A stretch of 64,000 nt of DNA from Siphonodentalium dalli (taxonomy: Eukaryota > Mollusca > Scaphopoda > Gadilida > Siphonodentaliidae). A model generated the notes under the pieces. It ran no database searches, was not told where the DNA came from, and was given only the letters and a program-made list of their open reading frames with translations. The stretch is from NCBI GenBank assembly GCA_032622095.1, contig CP136065.1, positions 54,371,949-54,435,948 on the forward strand, given 5' to 3'. The position numbers were made by a program, and so were the translations under genes. Every line of letters starts with the position of its first letter. Position 1 is the stretch's first letter. Positions 13,353 to 25,369 of this stretch are shown here, piece after piece.

Positions 13353-13750
13353 GTAAGTACAAATGTATACTAAAATATACAGGGAATGTCCCTTCCAATC
13401 TTCTGAGAAAGAAATTTCCTTTAATTTCCTGAATTTTACCAAATCTAACGGGAAGAACTAAATTGAATGAACCATGTACATGTAGTTGTGAGAAATCTAT
13501 ATACACGAATATACTCTCATGCATGTGGGTGCTAATCTTCGGCTTATACAAGCACACACGTCATGTATAAACTATTATCATCAGCGTGAAAGCTAGTCTA
13601 GAATGAACGCTACACAATAGCTTTCGTAAATATTATCCACGAACGTCTATCTTCAATGGTCCAGTGTTATGTTCCATCACTGCATCATCGGGATTTTGAG
13701 TGGGTTGAATGGAGATTCTGATTCTGATTATCTTAGTTTGTTTTATTAAG

Positions 13751-16700
13751 TTTGATGAACTGTAACACATGCATGTATAGCTTTTTCTTTCGCTGTAATA
13801 TGAGTTTATGGTATCAAGTTTGATGAACTGTAACACATGCATGTATAGCTATTTCTTTCGCTGTAATGTGAGTTTATGGTATCAAGTTTGATGAACTGTA
13901 ACACATGCATGTATAGCTTTTTCTTTCGCTGTAATGTGAGTTTATGGTATCAAGTTTGATGAACTGTAACACATGCATGTATAGCTTTTTCTTTCGCTGT
14001 AATGTGAGTTTATGGTATCAAGTTTGATGAACTGTAACACATGCATGTATAGCTATTTCTTTCGCTGTAATGAGAGTTTATGGTATCAAGTTTGATGAAC
14101 TGTAACACATGCATGTATAGTTTTTTCTTTCGCTGTAATGTGAGTTTATGGTATCAAGTTTGATGAACTGTAACACATGCATGTATATCTTTTTCTTTCG
14201 CTGTAATGTGAGTTTATGGTATCAAGTTTGATGAACTGTAACACATGCATGTATAGCTTTTTCTTTCGCTGTAATGTGAGTTTATGGTATCAAGTTTGAT
14301 GAACTGTAACACAAGCATGTATGGCTATATCTTTCGCTGTAATGTGAGTTTATGGTATCAAGTTTGATGAACTGTAACACAAGCATGTATGGCTATATCT
14401 TTCGCTGTAATATGAGTTTATGGTATCAAGTTTGATGAACTGTAACACATGCATGTATAGCTATTTCTTTCGCTGTAATGTGAGTTTATGGTATCAAGTT
14501 TGATGAACTGTAACACATGCATGTATATCTTTTTCTTTCGCTGTAATGTGAGTTTATGGTATCAAGTTTGATGAACTGTAACACATGCATGTATATCTTT
14601 TTCTTTCGCTGTAATGTGAGTTTATGGTATCAAGTTTGATGAACTGTAACACATGCATGTATATCTTTTTCTTTCGCTGTAATGTGAGTTTATGGTATCA
14701 AGTTTGATGAACTGTAACACATGCATGTATAGCTTTTTCTTTCGCTGTAATGTGAGTTTATGGTATCAAGTTTGATGAACTGTAACACATGCATGTATAT
14801 CTTTTTCTTTCGCTGTAATGTGAGTTTATGGTATCAAGTTTGATGAACTGTAACACATGCATGTATATCTTTTTCTTTCGCTGTAATGTGAGTTTATGGT
14901 ATCAAGTTTGATGAACTGTAACACATGCATGTATATCTTTTTCTTTCGCTGTAATGTGAGTTTATGGTATCAAGTTTGATGAACTGTAACACATGCATGT
15001 ATATCTTTTTCTTTCGCTGTAATGTGAGTTTATGGTATCAAGTTTGATGAACTGTAACACATGCATGTATAGCTTTTTCTTTCGCTGTAATGTGAGTTTA
15101 TGGTATCAAGTTTGATGAACTGTAACACATGCATGTATAGCTTTTTCTTTCGCTGTAATGTGAGTTTATGGTATCAAGTTTGATGAACTGTAACACATGC
15201 ATGTATATCTTTTTCTTTCGCTGTAATGTGAGTTTATGGTATCAAGTTTGATGAACTGTAACACATGCATGTATATCTTTTTCTTTCGCTGTAATGTGAG
15301 TTTATGGTATCAAGTTTGATGAACTGTAACACATGCATGTATATCTTTTTCTTTCGCTGTAATGTGAGTTTATGGTATCAAGTTTGATGAACTGTAACAC
15401 ATGCATGTATAGCTTTTTCTTTCGCTGTAATGTGAGTTTATGGTATCAAGTTTGATGAACTGTAACACATGCATGTATAGCTTTTTCTTTCGCTGTAATG
15501 TGAGTTTATGGTATCAAGTTTGATGAACTGTAACACATGCATGTATAGCTATTTCTTTCGCTGTAATGTGAGTTTATGGTATCAAGTTTGATGAACTGTA
15601 ACACATGCATGTATAGCTTTTTCTTTCGCTGTAATGTGAGTTTATGGTACCAAGTTTGATGAACTGTAACACATGCATGTATAGCTTTTTCTTTCGCTGT
15701 AATGTGAGTTTATGGTATCAAGTTTGATGAACTGTAACACATGCATGTATAGCTTTTTCTTTCGCTGTAATGTGAGTTTATGGTATCAAGTTTGATGAAC
15801 TGTAACACATGCATGTATAGCTTTTTCTTTCGCTGTAATGTGAGTTTATGGTATCAAGTTTGATGAACTGTAACACATGCATGTATAGCTTTTTCTTTCG
15901 TTGTAATGTGAGTTTATGGTATCAAGTTTGATTAACTGTAACACATGCATGTATAGCTATTTCTTTCGCTGTAATGTGAGTTTATGGTATCAAGTTTGAT
16001 GAACTGTAACACATGCATGTATGGCTATATCTTTCGCTGTAATGTGAGTTTATGGTATCAAGTTTGATGAACTGTAACACATGCATGTATGGCTATATCT
16101 TTCGCTGTAATGTGAGTTTATGGTATCAAGTTTGATGAACTGTAACACATGCATGTATGGCTATATCTTTCGCTGCAATGTGAGTTTATGGTATCAAGTT
16201 TGATGAACTGTAACACATGCATGTATAGCTTTTTCTTTCGCTGTAATGTGAGTTTATGGTATCAAGTTTGATGAACTGTAACACATGCATGTATAGCTTT
16301 TTCTTTCGTTGTAATGTGAGTTTATGGTATCAAGTTTGATGAACTGTAACACATGCATGTATGGCTATATCTTTCGCTGTAATGTGAGTTTATGGTATCA
16401 AGTTTGATTAACTGTAACACATGCATGTATAGCTATTTCTTTCGCTGTAATGTGAGTTTATGGTATCAAGTTTGATGAACTGTAACACATGCATGTATAG
16501 CTATTTCTTTCGCTGTAATGTGAGTTTATGGTATCAAGTTTGATGAACTGTAACAAATGCATGTATGGCTATATCTTTCGCTGTAATGTGAGTTTATGGT
16601 ATCAAGTTTGATGAACTGTAACACATGCATGTATGGCTATATCTTTCGCTGTAATGTGAGTTTATGGTATCAAGTTTGATGAACTGTAACACATGCATGT

Positions 16701-17473
16701 ATGGCTATATCTTTCGCTGCAATGTGAGTTTATGGTATCAAGTTTGATGAACTGTAACACATGCATGTATAGCTTTTTCTTTCGCTGTAATGTGAGTTTA
16801 TGGTATCAAGTTTGATGAACTGTAACACATGCATGTACGGCTATATCTTTCGCTGTAATGTGATTTTATGGTATCAAGTTTGATGAACTGTAACACATGC
16901 ATGTATGGCTATATCTTTCGCTGTAATGTGAGTTTATGGTATCAGGTTTGATGAACTGTAACACATGCATGTATGGCTATATCTTTCGCTGTAATGTGAG
17001 TTTATGGTATCAAGTTTGATGAACTGTAACACATGCATGTATGGCTATATCTTTCGCTGTAATGTGAGTTTATGGTATCAAGTTTGATGAACTGTAACAC
17101 ATGTATGTATGGCTATATCTTTCGCTGTAATGTGAGTTTATGGTATCAAGTTTGATAAACTGTAACACATGCATGTATGGCTATATATTTCGCTGTAATG
17201 TGAGTTTATGGTATCAAGTTTGATGAACTGTAACACATGCATGTATGGCTATATCTTTCGCTGTAATGTGAGTTTATTGTATCAAGTTTGATGAACTGTA
17301 ACACATGTATGTATGGCTATATCTTTCGCTGTAATGTGAGTTTATGGTATCAAGTTTGATAAACTGTAACACATGCATGTATGGCTATATCTTTCGCTGT
17401 AATGTGAGTTTATGGTATCAAGTTTGATGACCTGTAACACATGCATGTATGGCTATTTCTTTCGCTGTAATAT
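13751..17473 (+). repeat. Minisatellite, 68-bp unit, about 55 copies
   Basis: The unit starts TTTGATGAACTGTAACACAT and ends GTATCAAG. Fifty-four full units run from 13751 to 17422, an exact multiple of 68, and a partial one ends at 17473; I found no length change in any unit. Each unit contains the palindrome ACATGCATGT, a pyrimidine tract (CTTTTTCTTTCG or variants) and ATGTGAGTTT. Variant types at the GTATAGCTTTTTC position (TAGCTTTTT, TATCTTTTT, TAGCTATTT, TGGCTATAT) cluster in blocks, TGGCTATAT dominating the right end, which points to local expansion. It fills most of the intron between the flip/flop-like exon and the M4 exon. Confidence 0.98.
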
Positions 17474-17626
17474 GATCCAAAGAGACACAAGCTATACTTG
17501 TTATGTGGATAACAGTTGTGTGTCATGATATGTTTATATTATATTATCAAATAAAATCATGTTAACTTGATACTGATAAATGGTAAAACATTTGGCTTGA
17601 TCTATGATATGTCGTTTGTTTCACAG

Positions 17627-17749
17627 AACAAGAAGTCATTATCTCTGAGCAATGTAGCTGGAATATTCTATATTTTAATTGGGGGCCTGGCCACTGCTGT
17701 ACTGCTGAGTATCTACGAGTACTTTCATCTGCGATTTCCAGAAGTGAAG
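17627..17749 (+). CDS. AMPA-type glutamate receptor, M4 exon
   Basis: Forty-one codons in phase 0 on both sides: NKKSLSLSNVAGIFYILIGG, LATAVLLSIYEYFHLRFPEVK. SLSLSNVAG and FYIL(I/V)GGL are diagnostic of AMPA receptors; the segment forms the M4 helix. The acceptor is TTTGTTTCACAG. The donor AAG/GTCAGT is acceptable but not strong. If unspliced, the frame would add a short tail ending at 17801-17803, but that tail enters a MITE inverted repeat from about 17775, so splicing to 19468 is preferred. Confidence 0.95.
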
Positions 17750-17774
17750 GTCAGTCATTTACAGGAAGCAATGT

Positions 17775-17930
17775 ACTCTGTTCTCGTGGAAATAAGATCA
17801 TAGTGGCATTATTGAGATGTTCAACAAGACCTATATGGACATACACGCTGGTTATTAAATAGCCCTATATGGGAATGTATATGAATATGAAATGAGCCCG
17901 CATTGTGCTTATTTTCGCGAGAACAAGCTG
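17775..17930. mobile_element. MITE, family F (TTCTCGYGAAAATAAG TIR)
   Basis: The left end reads CTGTTCTCGTGGAAATAAG and the right end, inverted, reads CTTGTTCTCGCGAAAATAAGC. The sequence is non-coding. A related left end lies at 26275. It starts about 25 bases after the M4 exon donor. Confidence 0.65.
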
Positions 17931-18520
17931 GAAAATAACACGAATAAGCCAACTCACGAGTTATCAGATGTACGGTCTTTATAATGTGTTTTAAGATAAG
18001 ATAAGATACGTTTTAATGGTCTTTAAGACACGTATTGGTGTAGGACAGCCTACATGTATAGATCAAAATAAACAGGAATACATGGTATATATGTGATATA
18101 CATGTAACAAGTAACAGATTAATAGAAATTGTAAAGATATATAAATATCAAATTATTTGATTTAAATTACTGGACATAGGTCACCTGCGGAAGGATGTGA
18201 TGTACCATATGGTACATTACCAATTCTGCAGTTGACCCATGCCCAGCATGAGTATGGTATTTATACAGGATTTGAGACTGTAAAGGAGTTGTTATGCTAT
18301 GCTTTAATTGTCAAAGCTGCAAATTAATGCAGAACATTAATGCAGAACATGTCCGGCACTAACAGGTGACCAAAAACCATCGGGGATAGCATAAGAAAAC
18401 AGTCCTAAAGACCATTTGTTTCCATTATGGTCCCCAATGGATTCAAGCCACATGAGAGACCGGAACACACCCATACGCTTCCTACCATCAAAAACCACTG
18501 GATTAAAAATATATTATAAA

Positions 18521-18687
18521 GTTATTATACAATGTTGTGTACAGTATGTGTTTTTCTTGTACGAGTCCAGGTTGTGGTGAAAAGTCATATTGGACGAGAC
18601 ACGCCAGTGTCGAGTCCAATATGACTTTTCACCACAACCTGGACGAGTACAAGAAAAACTCATACTGTACACAACATTGTATAATGA
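18521..18687. repeat. Long hairpin (foldback repeat)
   Basis: Arms of about 80 bases are almost perfectly complementary around position 18604. They include GTACAGTATG, CTTGTACGAGTCCAGGTTGT and AGTCATATTGGAC and their inverses. Part of one arm recurs at 44035-44120, so this is a mobile family. Confidence 0.85.
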
Positions 18688-18944
18688 CATTTGTATTATC
18701 CATCTGTATGTTTATCCAAATTTTGGAAATAAAACTTTTGTTGGTTATTTTTGGTATTTGTCGGCACTTAATTCTCTATAAAAGCCTGTACCGTATATTG
18801 ATCATCAGAAAGCATGATTTGGAAAAGTAAACACGGAAGTGAGAAAAAACTCAATGCGGAAGTGAAACGTCTGTTAAAATCCATCAATGTTGCGCGCGCA
18901 TCACAATTTCACCGATGCATTTCGCAATAGAGTTAATTCGTGAC

Positions 18945-19025
18945 GTCACGGAGTCCAATATGAAAAGTCATATTGTACAGTCGGGAGTCCAATATGACTT
19001 TCGGGAGTCCAATATGACTTTTTCC
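18945..19025. repeat. Short repeats of GAGTCCAATATGACTTT
   Basis: Three copies or near-copies of GAGTCCAATATGACTTT, one followed by an inverted counterpart. The word matches the tip of the hairpin at 18521-18687 and occurs again near 19245, so it looks like debris of the same family. Confidence 0.6.
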
Positions 19026-19467
19026 AGGACTATCACGTGGCGGCTTTTGCCCAATCGGAAATGGTGTTAGTTAAGGGATGGATAATAATATGTTTTATTT
19101 AACAAATGAAATGCATACGGTCAGTTGAAATTAAAGTCACAATAGGTGACAGTGAGCTAAACAGCAAGTATTTCAAGTATTTTCAATGTGTCCGCGCTAA
19201 GCAACGAGTATAAATCCACAATGGGCTCATATCATGAATCAAATCAGTCCAATATGAACCTAATAATAATGTCCTCTATAGTTCGATAACAACCCTATTT
19301 GCACGAGGATGTGTTCCATATCTTAATCAATGTTACACACATATTCACAATTTTGGAAATTTGGTGACAAATCACAAGCATAATATGATATGTACAATAC
19401 AACGTGTACCTGGCGTTGGACTTGTTATATTGTTTCATAGTCCAATCGGATCTACATTTTCTTTCAG

Positions 19468-19620
19468 CAGCCTACGAAGTTGACAGAAAGTGATTCCTAC
19501 TCTAACATTGCTCAGTCTCCGACCAGTGGTGAGAACGGAGGATTTTTCAACACAGCCAACAACATCTCTGTACGCTCTACATGTAATTTGTACCAACCCA
19601 CGGGGGTGTGTCATAATTAA
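19468..19620 (+). CDS. AMPA-type glutamate receptor, terminal exon with cytoplasmic tail
   Basis: An acceptor with a strong pyrimidine tract (CATTTTCTTTCAG) opens a phase-0 frame of 50 residues and TAA at 19618-19620: QPTKLTESDSYSNIAQSPTS, GENGGFFNTANNISVRSTCN, LYQPTGVCHN. It follows ...FPEVK of the M4 exon. Polar, Ser/Thr-rich composition with SPTSGENG is like the intracellular tails of AMPA receptors, where phosphorylation and trafficking signals lie. The last residues do not form an obvious PDZ ligand. A poly(A) signal lies 190 bases downstream. The reading is inferred from frame, splice site and composition rather than strong homology. Confidence 0.75.
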   Translation, partial: QPTKLTESDSYSNIAQSPTSGENGGFFNTANNISVRSTCNLYQPTGVCHN

Positions 19621-19808
19621 GTCCCACGTCACCGATGAGGGGCAGGTGGACGCTTGTTGAAGGTTTGGATACACTCCTCAATAGATGTGTCACGGTTTGC
19701 TCGCATGCTTGTGCACTGAGTCTTGTTGAATTTGGTCTGCAATATTATTTCAATGAAATATATATATGGAACAATTCGGAAACACCGCAAAATGTATTCT
19801 ATTACTTT

Positions 19809-19818
19809 AATAAATAAA
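19809..19818 (+). terminator. Poly(A) signals for the glutamate receptor transcript
   Basis: Two overlapping AATAAA hexamers (19809-19814 and 19813-19818) lie about 190 bases after the stop codon at 19620. This gives a short 3' UTR and supports 19468-19620 as the terminal coding exon. Confidence 0.6.
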
Positions 19819-20128
19819 CAAAGGTGGCGTATACGATATGTAAAAGAGTATTAGAGGTAATTAATGATCGACCAATTTTGTCCGGGATGTAACAAAAGTT
19901 ACCCTAATAATATGTTTCAAACCGCTATGTATGCAGCTTTCAATCGCCAAACCACGATTTGATTCTCTTTGAAGTTCTGACTTTAAATTAAACCTGGTAA
20001 TTGTTCACATTGTTCACATTATGTGGACAAAAATAGGTAAACGAGTGCATGAAATTCTAATTTAGATACTCTTAAAAGAGGTTCTACAGAGATATAAATA
20101 CATTACCAGTGTTTAACTTTTTGACAAA

Positions 20129-20183
20129 AACGCTCTTTATTGTTATCTTACTATGATAAGGATAAGAACAAACGCTCTTTATT
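20129..20183 (-). repeat. Two copies of AATAAAGAGCGTT
   Basis: On the minus strand the word AATAAAGAGCGTT occurs at 20129-20141 and 20171-20183. It is the same word seen in the family D MITEs, near 29785-29885 and at 63559-63945. Confidence 0.6.
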
Positions 20184-21657
20184 GTTACCCGTTGTTGGAA
20201 AATAGAGACTTTAATTTCTTCTGAATATATAGACGACAATCCCTATCAATTCAGTAAGGTTTTTAGCGAGTCACGCGTAGTAGTATGTGACCTATACAAG
20301 GCTCTACATATATGTCATGCATTAAACGATACATTGTCGTATTTTGTCCCCAAATGACATACAAGCAACCACTTTAATGTCACGTTATTTATTTCATTTC
20401 TTTCGCGATATATTCAAAATAGCCTACCCCTTTTGGTACAGTTAGGACATAATATATAATCAGATAGAGAGGAGCTAGGGGAAACCATCTTCCAATATTA
20501 TAACATATTCAAAATTGTAAGATTTCGGGTATATCGAGAACTGCATGGTCGCCTGCATGCTAAACGGACATGGCTAATTTGAACATAAAACACGTAACTT
20601 GGAAGTAGAAGTAATATAGGTAGGTACATGTAAATACTCGTAATACTGATATATAAACATTCTATACTGTGAAAACACTGTGCGAGGTCAGCAATTTTCC
20701 CAGCTGCTTTCATTTTTCCCACAGTTGCGACAAATTAAACTATTTTTATTAATTACATTTCAGGAATTATAGACTAACACTGTACGCCCTTTATTGTTTC
20801 AATATGTTGCCATAAAAGACTTAGTCAAGTCCTAGAAGTTATATAGAATCGGATCCCGATTTAAACAATCATGTACACTCCGTATAATGGTATTTCACAT
20901 GTTTTATCTTCGGAATCTGACCACAGCGAGAATTAGTATAGGTTTGGGTAATTTGGGGTTTAAGCTGACTATATGAAATGTGTTTCATTGGAAGATATTT
21001 CTGGTCCAATCTTCTTTTGATACAGTGAATAGGGTCCTGTGTGGAGCTTCGATGTTGGTTCGTTCGCGAATCGGGGTGCCGGTTCGATTTTATTCGACTC
21101 AACCATTGACACGATCGATAATTCACAGGTAGAATATTGGGCTAACTCACAGTGCTGAATAATACCAAACTGGCAAAATATCAAAATTTCAGAAGAAAAC
21201 ATCAGCTGAGTTTATATCTATTAATAAGAAAAAGGCTATATAAATATAAGAAATGAATGTAGTTTGATTGTGTGTTATTGGTAGATATGTCGCTGTGGTC
21301 GTTGGATCACATATAGTGTGAATAGCTTCGCACCACAGCGATGTACCCTTCAATAAAACACACTCAAACTACATTTGCAAATTCCCAGAAGTGTTTCTTC
21401 TCGTTTTATCGCGATGGCTTCCATTTTATTTCACTCAAATCGTACAGCAGAATGAAGTAATTTGAATGTGTAATGTTAGAATAGTGTGAACGTTTATGCA
21501 CACCGACGTATAATATCATTGTTGATATTCTGAAAGAATCGCCGCTTCCATTACCGAGGTGTTAGCAGTGATGTTTTATGGTCTTACACGGTTGTTCCGT
21601 TCGTTTCGTTGGCATACAGAGTAACATCTCACGTGGAAGTTGAATTATGTACACATC
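20184..21657. other. No gene seen
   Basis: AT-rich sequence. Near 21255-21375 a stretch with AATGTAGTTTGATTGTGTGTTA and its inverse AATAAAACACACTCAAACTAC forms imperfect inverted arms, probably a small foldback element. No coding exon with splice signals was recognised. Confidence 0.5.
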
Positions 21658-21661
21658 ATAA

Positions 21662-21899
21662 CCCTTCCTATACTTAATGGATTCTCCCACTCAGTTATAA
21701 AATAATACATTGGAATGGTATATTATTCATCTGGAGGGATGTTCAGGAAATATAAGCAGACGACATATCATAGACAGTGCAAAGGGAATCATATTTATTG
21801 ATGGGAAATGTTCAGATAATACGGTCGTTTGTTGAACTTATTATCTGAACATTTCCTAAAGGATAACTACTCGTCAATGAGTATTTAGTATAGAAAGGG
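21662..21899. mobile_element. TTAA-type MITE, family C, full copy
   Basis: The left terminus is CCCTTCCTATACTTAATGG and the right terminus AGTATAGAAAGGG, flanked by ATAA at left and TTAA at 21900-21903. The inner right part forms a hairpin around GAAATGTTCAGATAATA. Partial relatives lie at 13109-13190 and 51508-51690. CCC...GGG ends and TTAA fit a piggyBac-type non-autonomous element. Confidence 0.7.
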
Positions 21900-22172
21900 T
21901 TAAATCACAACATGGCATGCAACTGTTGTACTTTTCTTCAGCATCAGATTTTGTCACACCACCACAAATTTTGGTTCACGTTTTGTTTTGTTTCAGAAAT
22001 TCGCCAACGCCTACACTGTAACACATGTATATACTTGTGGACTTATTTCATTGAATAAAACCAATCAGTTAGTATCCAAACATTATCCACAAAGGAAGAA
22101 TGTAGCAATAATCTAAGACTGTTTAAAATTCCAATATTATCGACTGTACCATTTCAGAGAAACGACGGTTAA

Positions 22173-22666
22173 AGGCACGTGAGGCCTTAGTTGTCGAAAA
22201 TATTCATATTTGTTCCAATCACCGTTAACAGAAAAACATTAAAACGCATACAGTTTCGTTCATATATACCATGACCATCGCGCAAACAGCATGTTATCAC
22301 AAAGACCTACTATATTTTACCTAAGCAAGAGCCTGGTTGAGTTACAGAAGACAGCACAATGCTACTGGCTAATCGCACACAAATGGCATAAACGCTCTTT
22401 ATTAGTTCCATATCAGGAATTCACCAACAAAGAACGCTCTTTATGTTTACCCTCATAATATAAACAAACACCAGAAAAGTAACTTTTTATGCTTTTGTTT
22501 ACATAACAATGGTCAAATATATGACAATAACATACTGTTCATGCGATATTTCTTATTTGTATACGGACAAAGTCTGTCTACATTTTTATGTTCTTTCTGT
22601 TTGTGGCGGTTTTTGACGGGTGGAAATATTTTCACAGGATACCCACCGCCAAGGCCAACCGTACCT
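22173..22666 (-). mobile_element. TTAA-flanked MITE, family D, copy 2
   Basis: Inverted copy of 9995-10489, bounded by TTAA at 22169-22172 and 22667-22670. Its termini, AGGCACGTGAGGCC and GGCCAACCGTACCT, are cleaner than those of copy 1. It carries AACGCTCTTTATTAG, the inverse of the AATAAAGAGCGTT word. Confidence 0.85.
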
Positions 22667-23174
22667 TTAAACTACGCACAAATGTAAATATTTACTAATT
22701 TATTCGGGACGCATCATTGGAAATAAACTTTAAGGCAATTGTGGCGCCAATAATAGTCACTGTGTGTAATTCGTTTTATAATTGACGCTGTTTTCGGACT
22801 ATTTGGAGATCAAATTTATGAAAGTAACTTATTTTGGCATAATTATTTGTTATTCCGTTCGAAACACCTGATCGGAGTGTTTCACATCACTTTAACACAC
22901 GAAACTACCAATTACTATACTGCTGAAAATCCAACTATGCATATCCGTTGTACCATTTCAGAAAACAAGACGAACTAACGACGTATAGAGTTGTAAAAAA
23001 ATACGATTTCATTCGAACCGATTAAGATTGGCAAACTCAAGAACGAACTCAGAACATTGTATACAGTTAGTTTATATGTGAGAATGACACACATGTAAAC
23101 ATGGAGTGGGGGATCTCTCATCCCAACTTCGGTCGAAATGTTCAACACTTGTCGAAATTCCATGCCAGAATTAA

Positions 23175-23694
23175 AGATACGGGCGGCGTTGGCGGTGGGC
23201 ATGCTGTTAAAATTTTCACCTCCGTCAAAAACCGCCATAAACAGAAATAATAGTAAAATATAGACAGACCTTGTTCTTATACCAATCAGAAATATGGCAT
23301 AAACAGTATGTTATTGTCAAATGTTTTTCCTTTGTTATGTAAACAAAATCAAAAAACGTTACGGAACCTGGCTTTTGTTTAGATCCGGATATGGTAAATA
23401 TAAAGAGCGTTATATGTTACTGTTTTCCTGATATGGAAATAATAAAGAGCGTTTCTATCATTTGTGTGTGATTAACCAATAGAATTGCACTGTGTTATGT
23501 AAACAGAAGCAAAACTTCTGTAACACGAGAAGGTTCTTGTTTACGTACACCATCGTAAGTCTTGACGACAATATACTATTTACGCGCTGATTATATTTGG
23601 CATATGAACTAAACTATATATATTTTAATATTCCTTCTGTTGATGGCGATTTGAACAAATATGAATATTTCTGCAACGAACGCCATCCATGCCT
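23175..23694 (+). mobile_element. TTAA-flanked MITE, family D, copy 3
   Basis: Direct copy bounded by TTAA at 23171-23174 and 23695-23698, about 520 bp. It shares GGCGGTGGGCATGCTGTTAA and CCGTCAAAAACCGCC with copies 1 and 2, plus two AAAGAGCGTT words. It is more diverged at its right end. Confidence 0.8.
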
Positions 23695-23701
23695 TTAACG
23701 T

Positions 23702-24055
23702 TACTCCATCAGAAATAACGCTCGCAAATTACTATTTCCTTGGCTTCGGGGATAAAACATATTTGATTCGAGTCGAGGAACCCACACAGCAAAGCTCAGA
23801 GCGATTAGATATCGATGTTTGAAATATATTATTTTAATTTTAAATGGCCCAGTAAACAGTCGACGAGAGGAATATCTCTGACCAAATTGCGGATGAAGAT
23901 GGATAACTCTAAAATCAAGTGGCTTTTTTGTGTCAGATGTTTGACAAACCGGCAAAATTTCGTTTACCAATTTTATACTATAGTTGACTGAGGTTAGCAT
24001 TATTGTTGGGCAATTAATGGATTCTGATAACTGAAGCGGCATTTTTAAAAATGTT
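23702..24055. mobile_element. Fragment of a family E element
   Basis: Contains TTGATTCGAGTCGAGGAACC, AAAGCTCAGAGCGATTAGAT and a right part (GTTATCAGAATC inverse) shared with 7362-7737. Termini are not preserved. It abuts the family D copy on its left. Confidence 0.6.
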
Positions 24056-24110
24056 GTCAAGTGGTCCTGCTAATGTGCTATGATGCGGTTAAACCAACCA
24101 TTAGATCATA

Positions 24111-24620
24111 ACCCCTGGTCAAGTGGTCGTGCTAATGTGCTATTATGCGGTTGGGTCCTGCTGAATTTCTATAATGCTGTTAGGGCAAACCGATGCTGTT
24201 AACAAAAAGAACCGTTATAGTTTTTGTATTTGTCTTTTTCGCGGTGTTTCGATAATATGAACATATCCAGGAAAAGTCATTATGCGTATCAATCATTCAA
24301 AAACATATTTATTGCGAAATAATTTTAATAGTAGTTGTATTCGATGTTGAAAATCGACTATAATCAAGATGGTTATTCACGTCGGTTTAGAAACACCAGC
24401 GCTGGCGTTTTTATATTTTAAAAATATATATATGTTCTTGAATGTTTCATACGCACACTGTTTTTTCTCTCAAATCGCTCGCATTAGCCAAACACAGCGA
24501 AAATGACAACTTCAGAAATAATAACGGTACTTTTTCGTATAACGGCATCAGTTTGTCCAACACTACGTAGCAATTCAGCAGGACCACCAGCATATTAGCA
24601 GGACCACTTGACTAGCGGTG
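24111..24620. mobile_element. MITE, family G (TCAAGTGGTCCTGCTAAT TIR), copy 1
   Basis: The left end reads ACCCCTGGTCAAGTGGTCGT and the right end is inverse, AGCAGGACCACTTGACTAG. An extra partial left end lies at 24056-24110. The interior includes AACACCAGCGCTGGCG. Non-coding. Confidence 0.7.
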
Positions 24621-25330
24621 ATCCTACCAAGATGGCAATTCGAGTCATTTTTCAAACACCAGCGCCGACTTTATTTAAATATCTTAACTAAATATGTTCT
24701 TGTAAGTTTCATACATACACTGGTATAAGGGCTCTAACGATATACTTGGTCACGATACGATACGATACCAATCACGATACATGATCAACTATATACGATA
24801 CATATCGCGATACACTAAATTAGTTTTCCCAAAATGAATGTGCATGAATTATCAGAAAACAAGATGTTTGTGAGATGGAGTTCATGTTAAACTGAAGGAA
24901 AAAAAACAGTTGAATGGTTAACCAGATGATTCAAATACACATAATAAACATGTATGTTTGCACTATGGGCATGCATGTGCATATGAGAGAAACACCTGCA
25001 ATGTTCTATCGTGATAGAACATTGCAGGTGTTTCTCTTATATGCAGATCCCCCTTATTTTATTTCCTGTATCACGATACACATCACACGATATGCCATAC
25101 GCGTGTCGTTTGAAAGTGTATCGCGATACATCGAATTCACTATGATCGTTACAGTCCTATAGATAATGGTATTCGCTCGGATTAACCAAACAATGCGCAA
25201 ATGACAAATTTAAAAAACGATAACGGTACTTTTTCTTAGCAGCATCATTGTGACCCACCAACGTCATATCAATTCAGCAGGACCCACCAGAATTATTGCA
25301 AATTAGTAGGACCACTTATAATCAGGGGTG
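24621..25330. mobile_element. MITE, family G, partial copy 2, split by a hAT-like insertion
   Basis: This corresponds to the right half of copy 1 (from AAGATGG...AACACCAGCG to GTAGGACCACTTATAATCAG). It is interrupted at 24727-25164 by another element. A further small fragment of the family is at about 30715-30770. Confidence 0.65.
24727..25164. mobile_element. hAT-like MITE
   Basis: A 438-bp insertion with inverted ends like AGGGCTCTAACGATATAC (left) and, inverted on the right, AGGACTGTAACGATC. It is rich in CGATAC words, typical of many animal hAT-derived MITEs. The flanks ACTGGTAT (24719-24726) and AATGGTAT (25165-25172) form an 8-bp target duplication with one mismatch. A perfect hairpin lies near 24984-25040 (GAGAAACACCTGCAATGTTC and inverse). 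The interrupted sequence is family G copy 2. Confidence 0.78.
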
Positions 25331-25369
25331 TTTATTTCTGCTGATGGGGTTCCCGATGGTTTCGGGGGG

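Noticed and set aside
13751-17473. Possible CRISPR-like array
   Set aside because: Units are contiguous 68-bp copies without unique spacers, in an intron of an animal gene; it is a minisatellite.
17750-17803. Read-through C-terminus of the receptor after the M4 exon
   Set aside because: The added codons soon enter the inverted repeat of a family F MITE, and a better terminal exon with a poly(A) signal exists at 19468.
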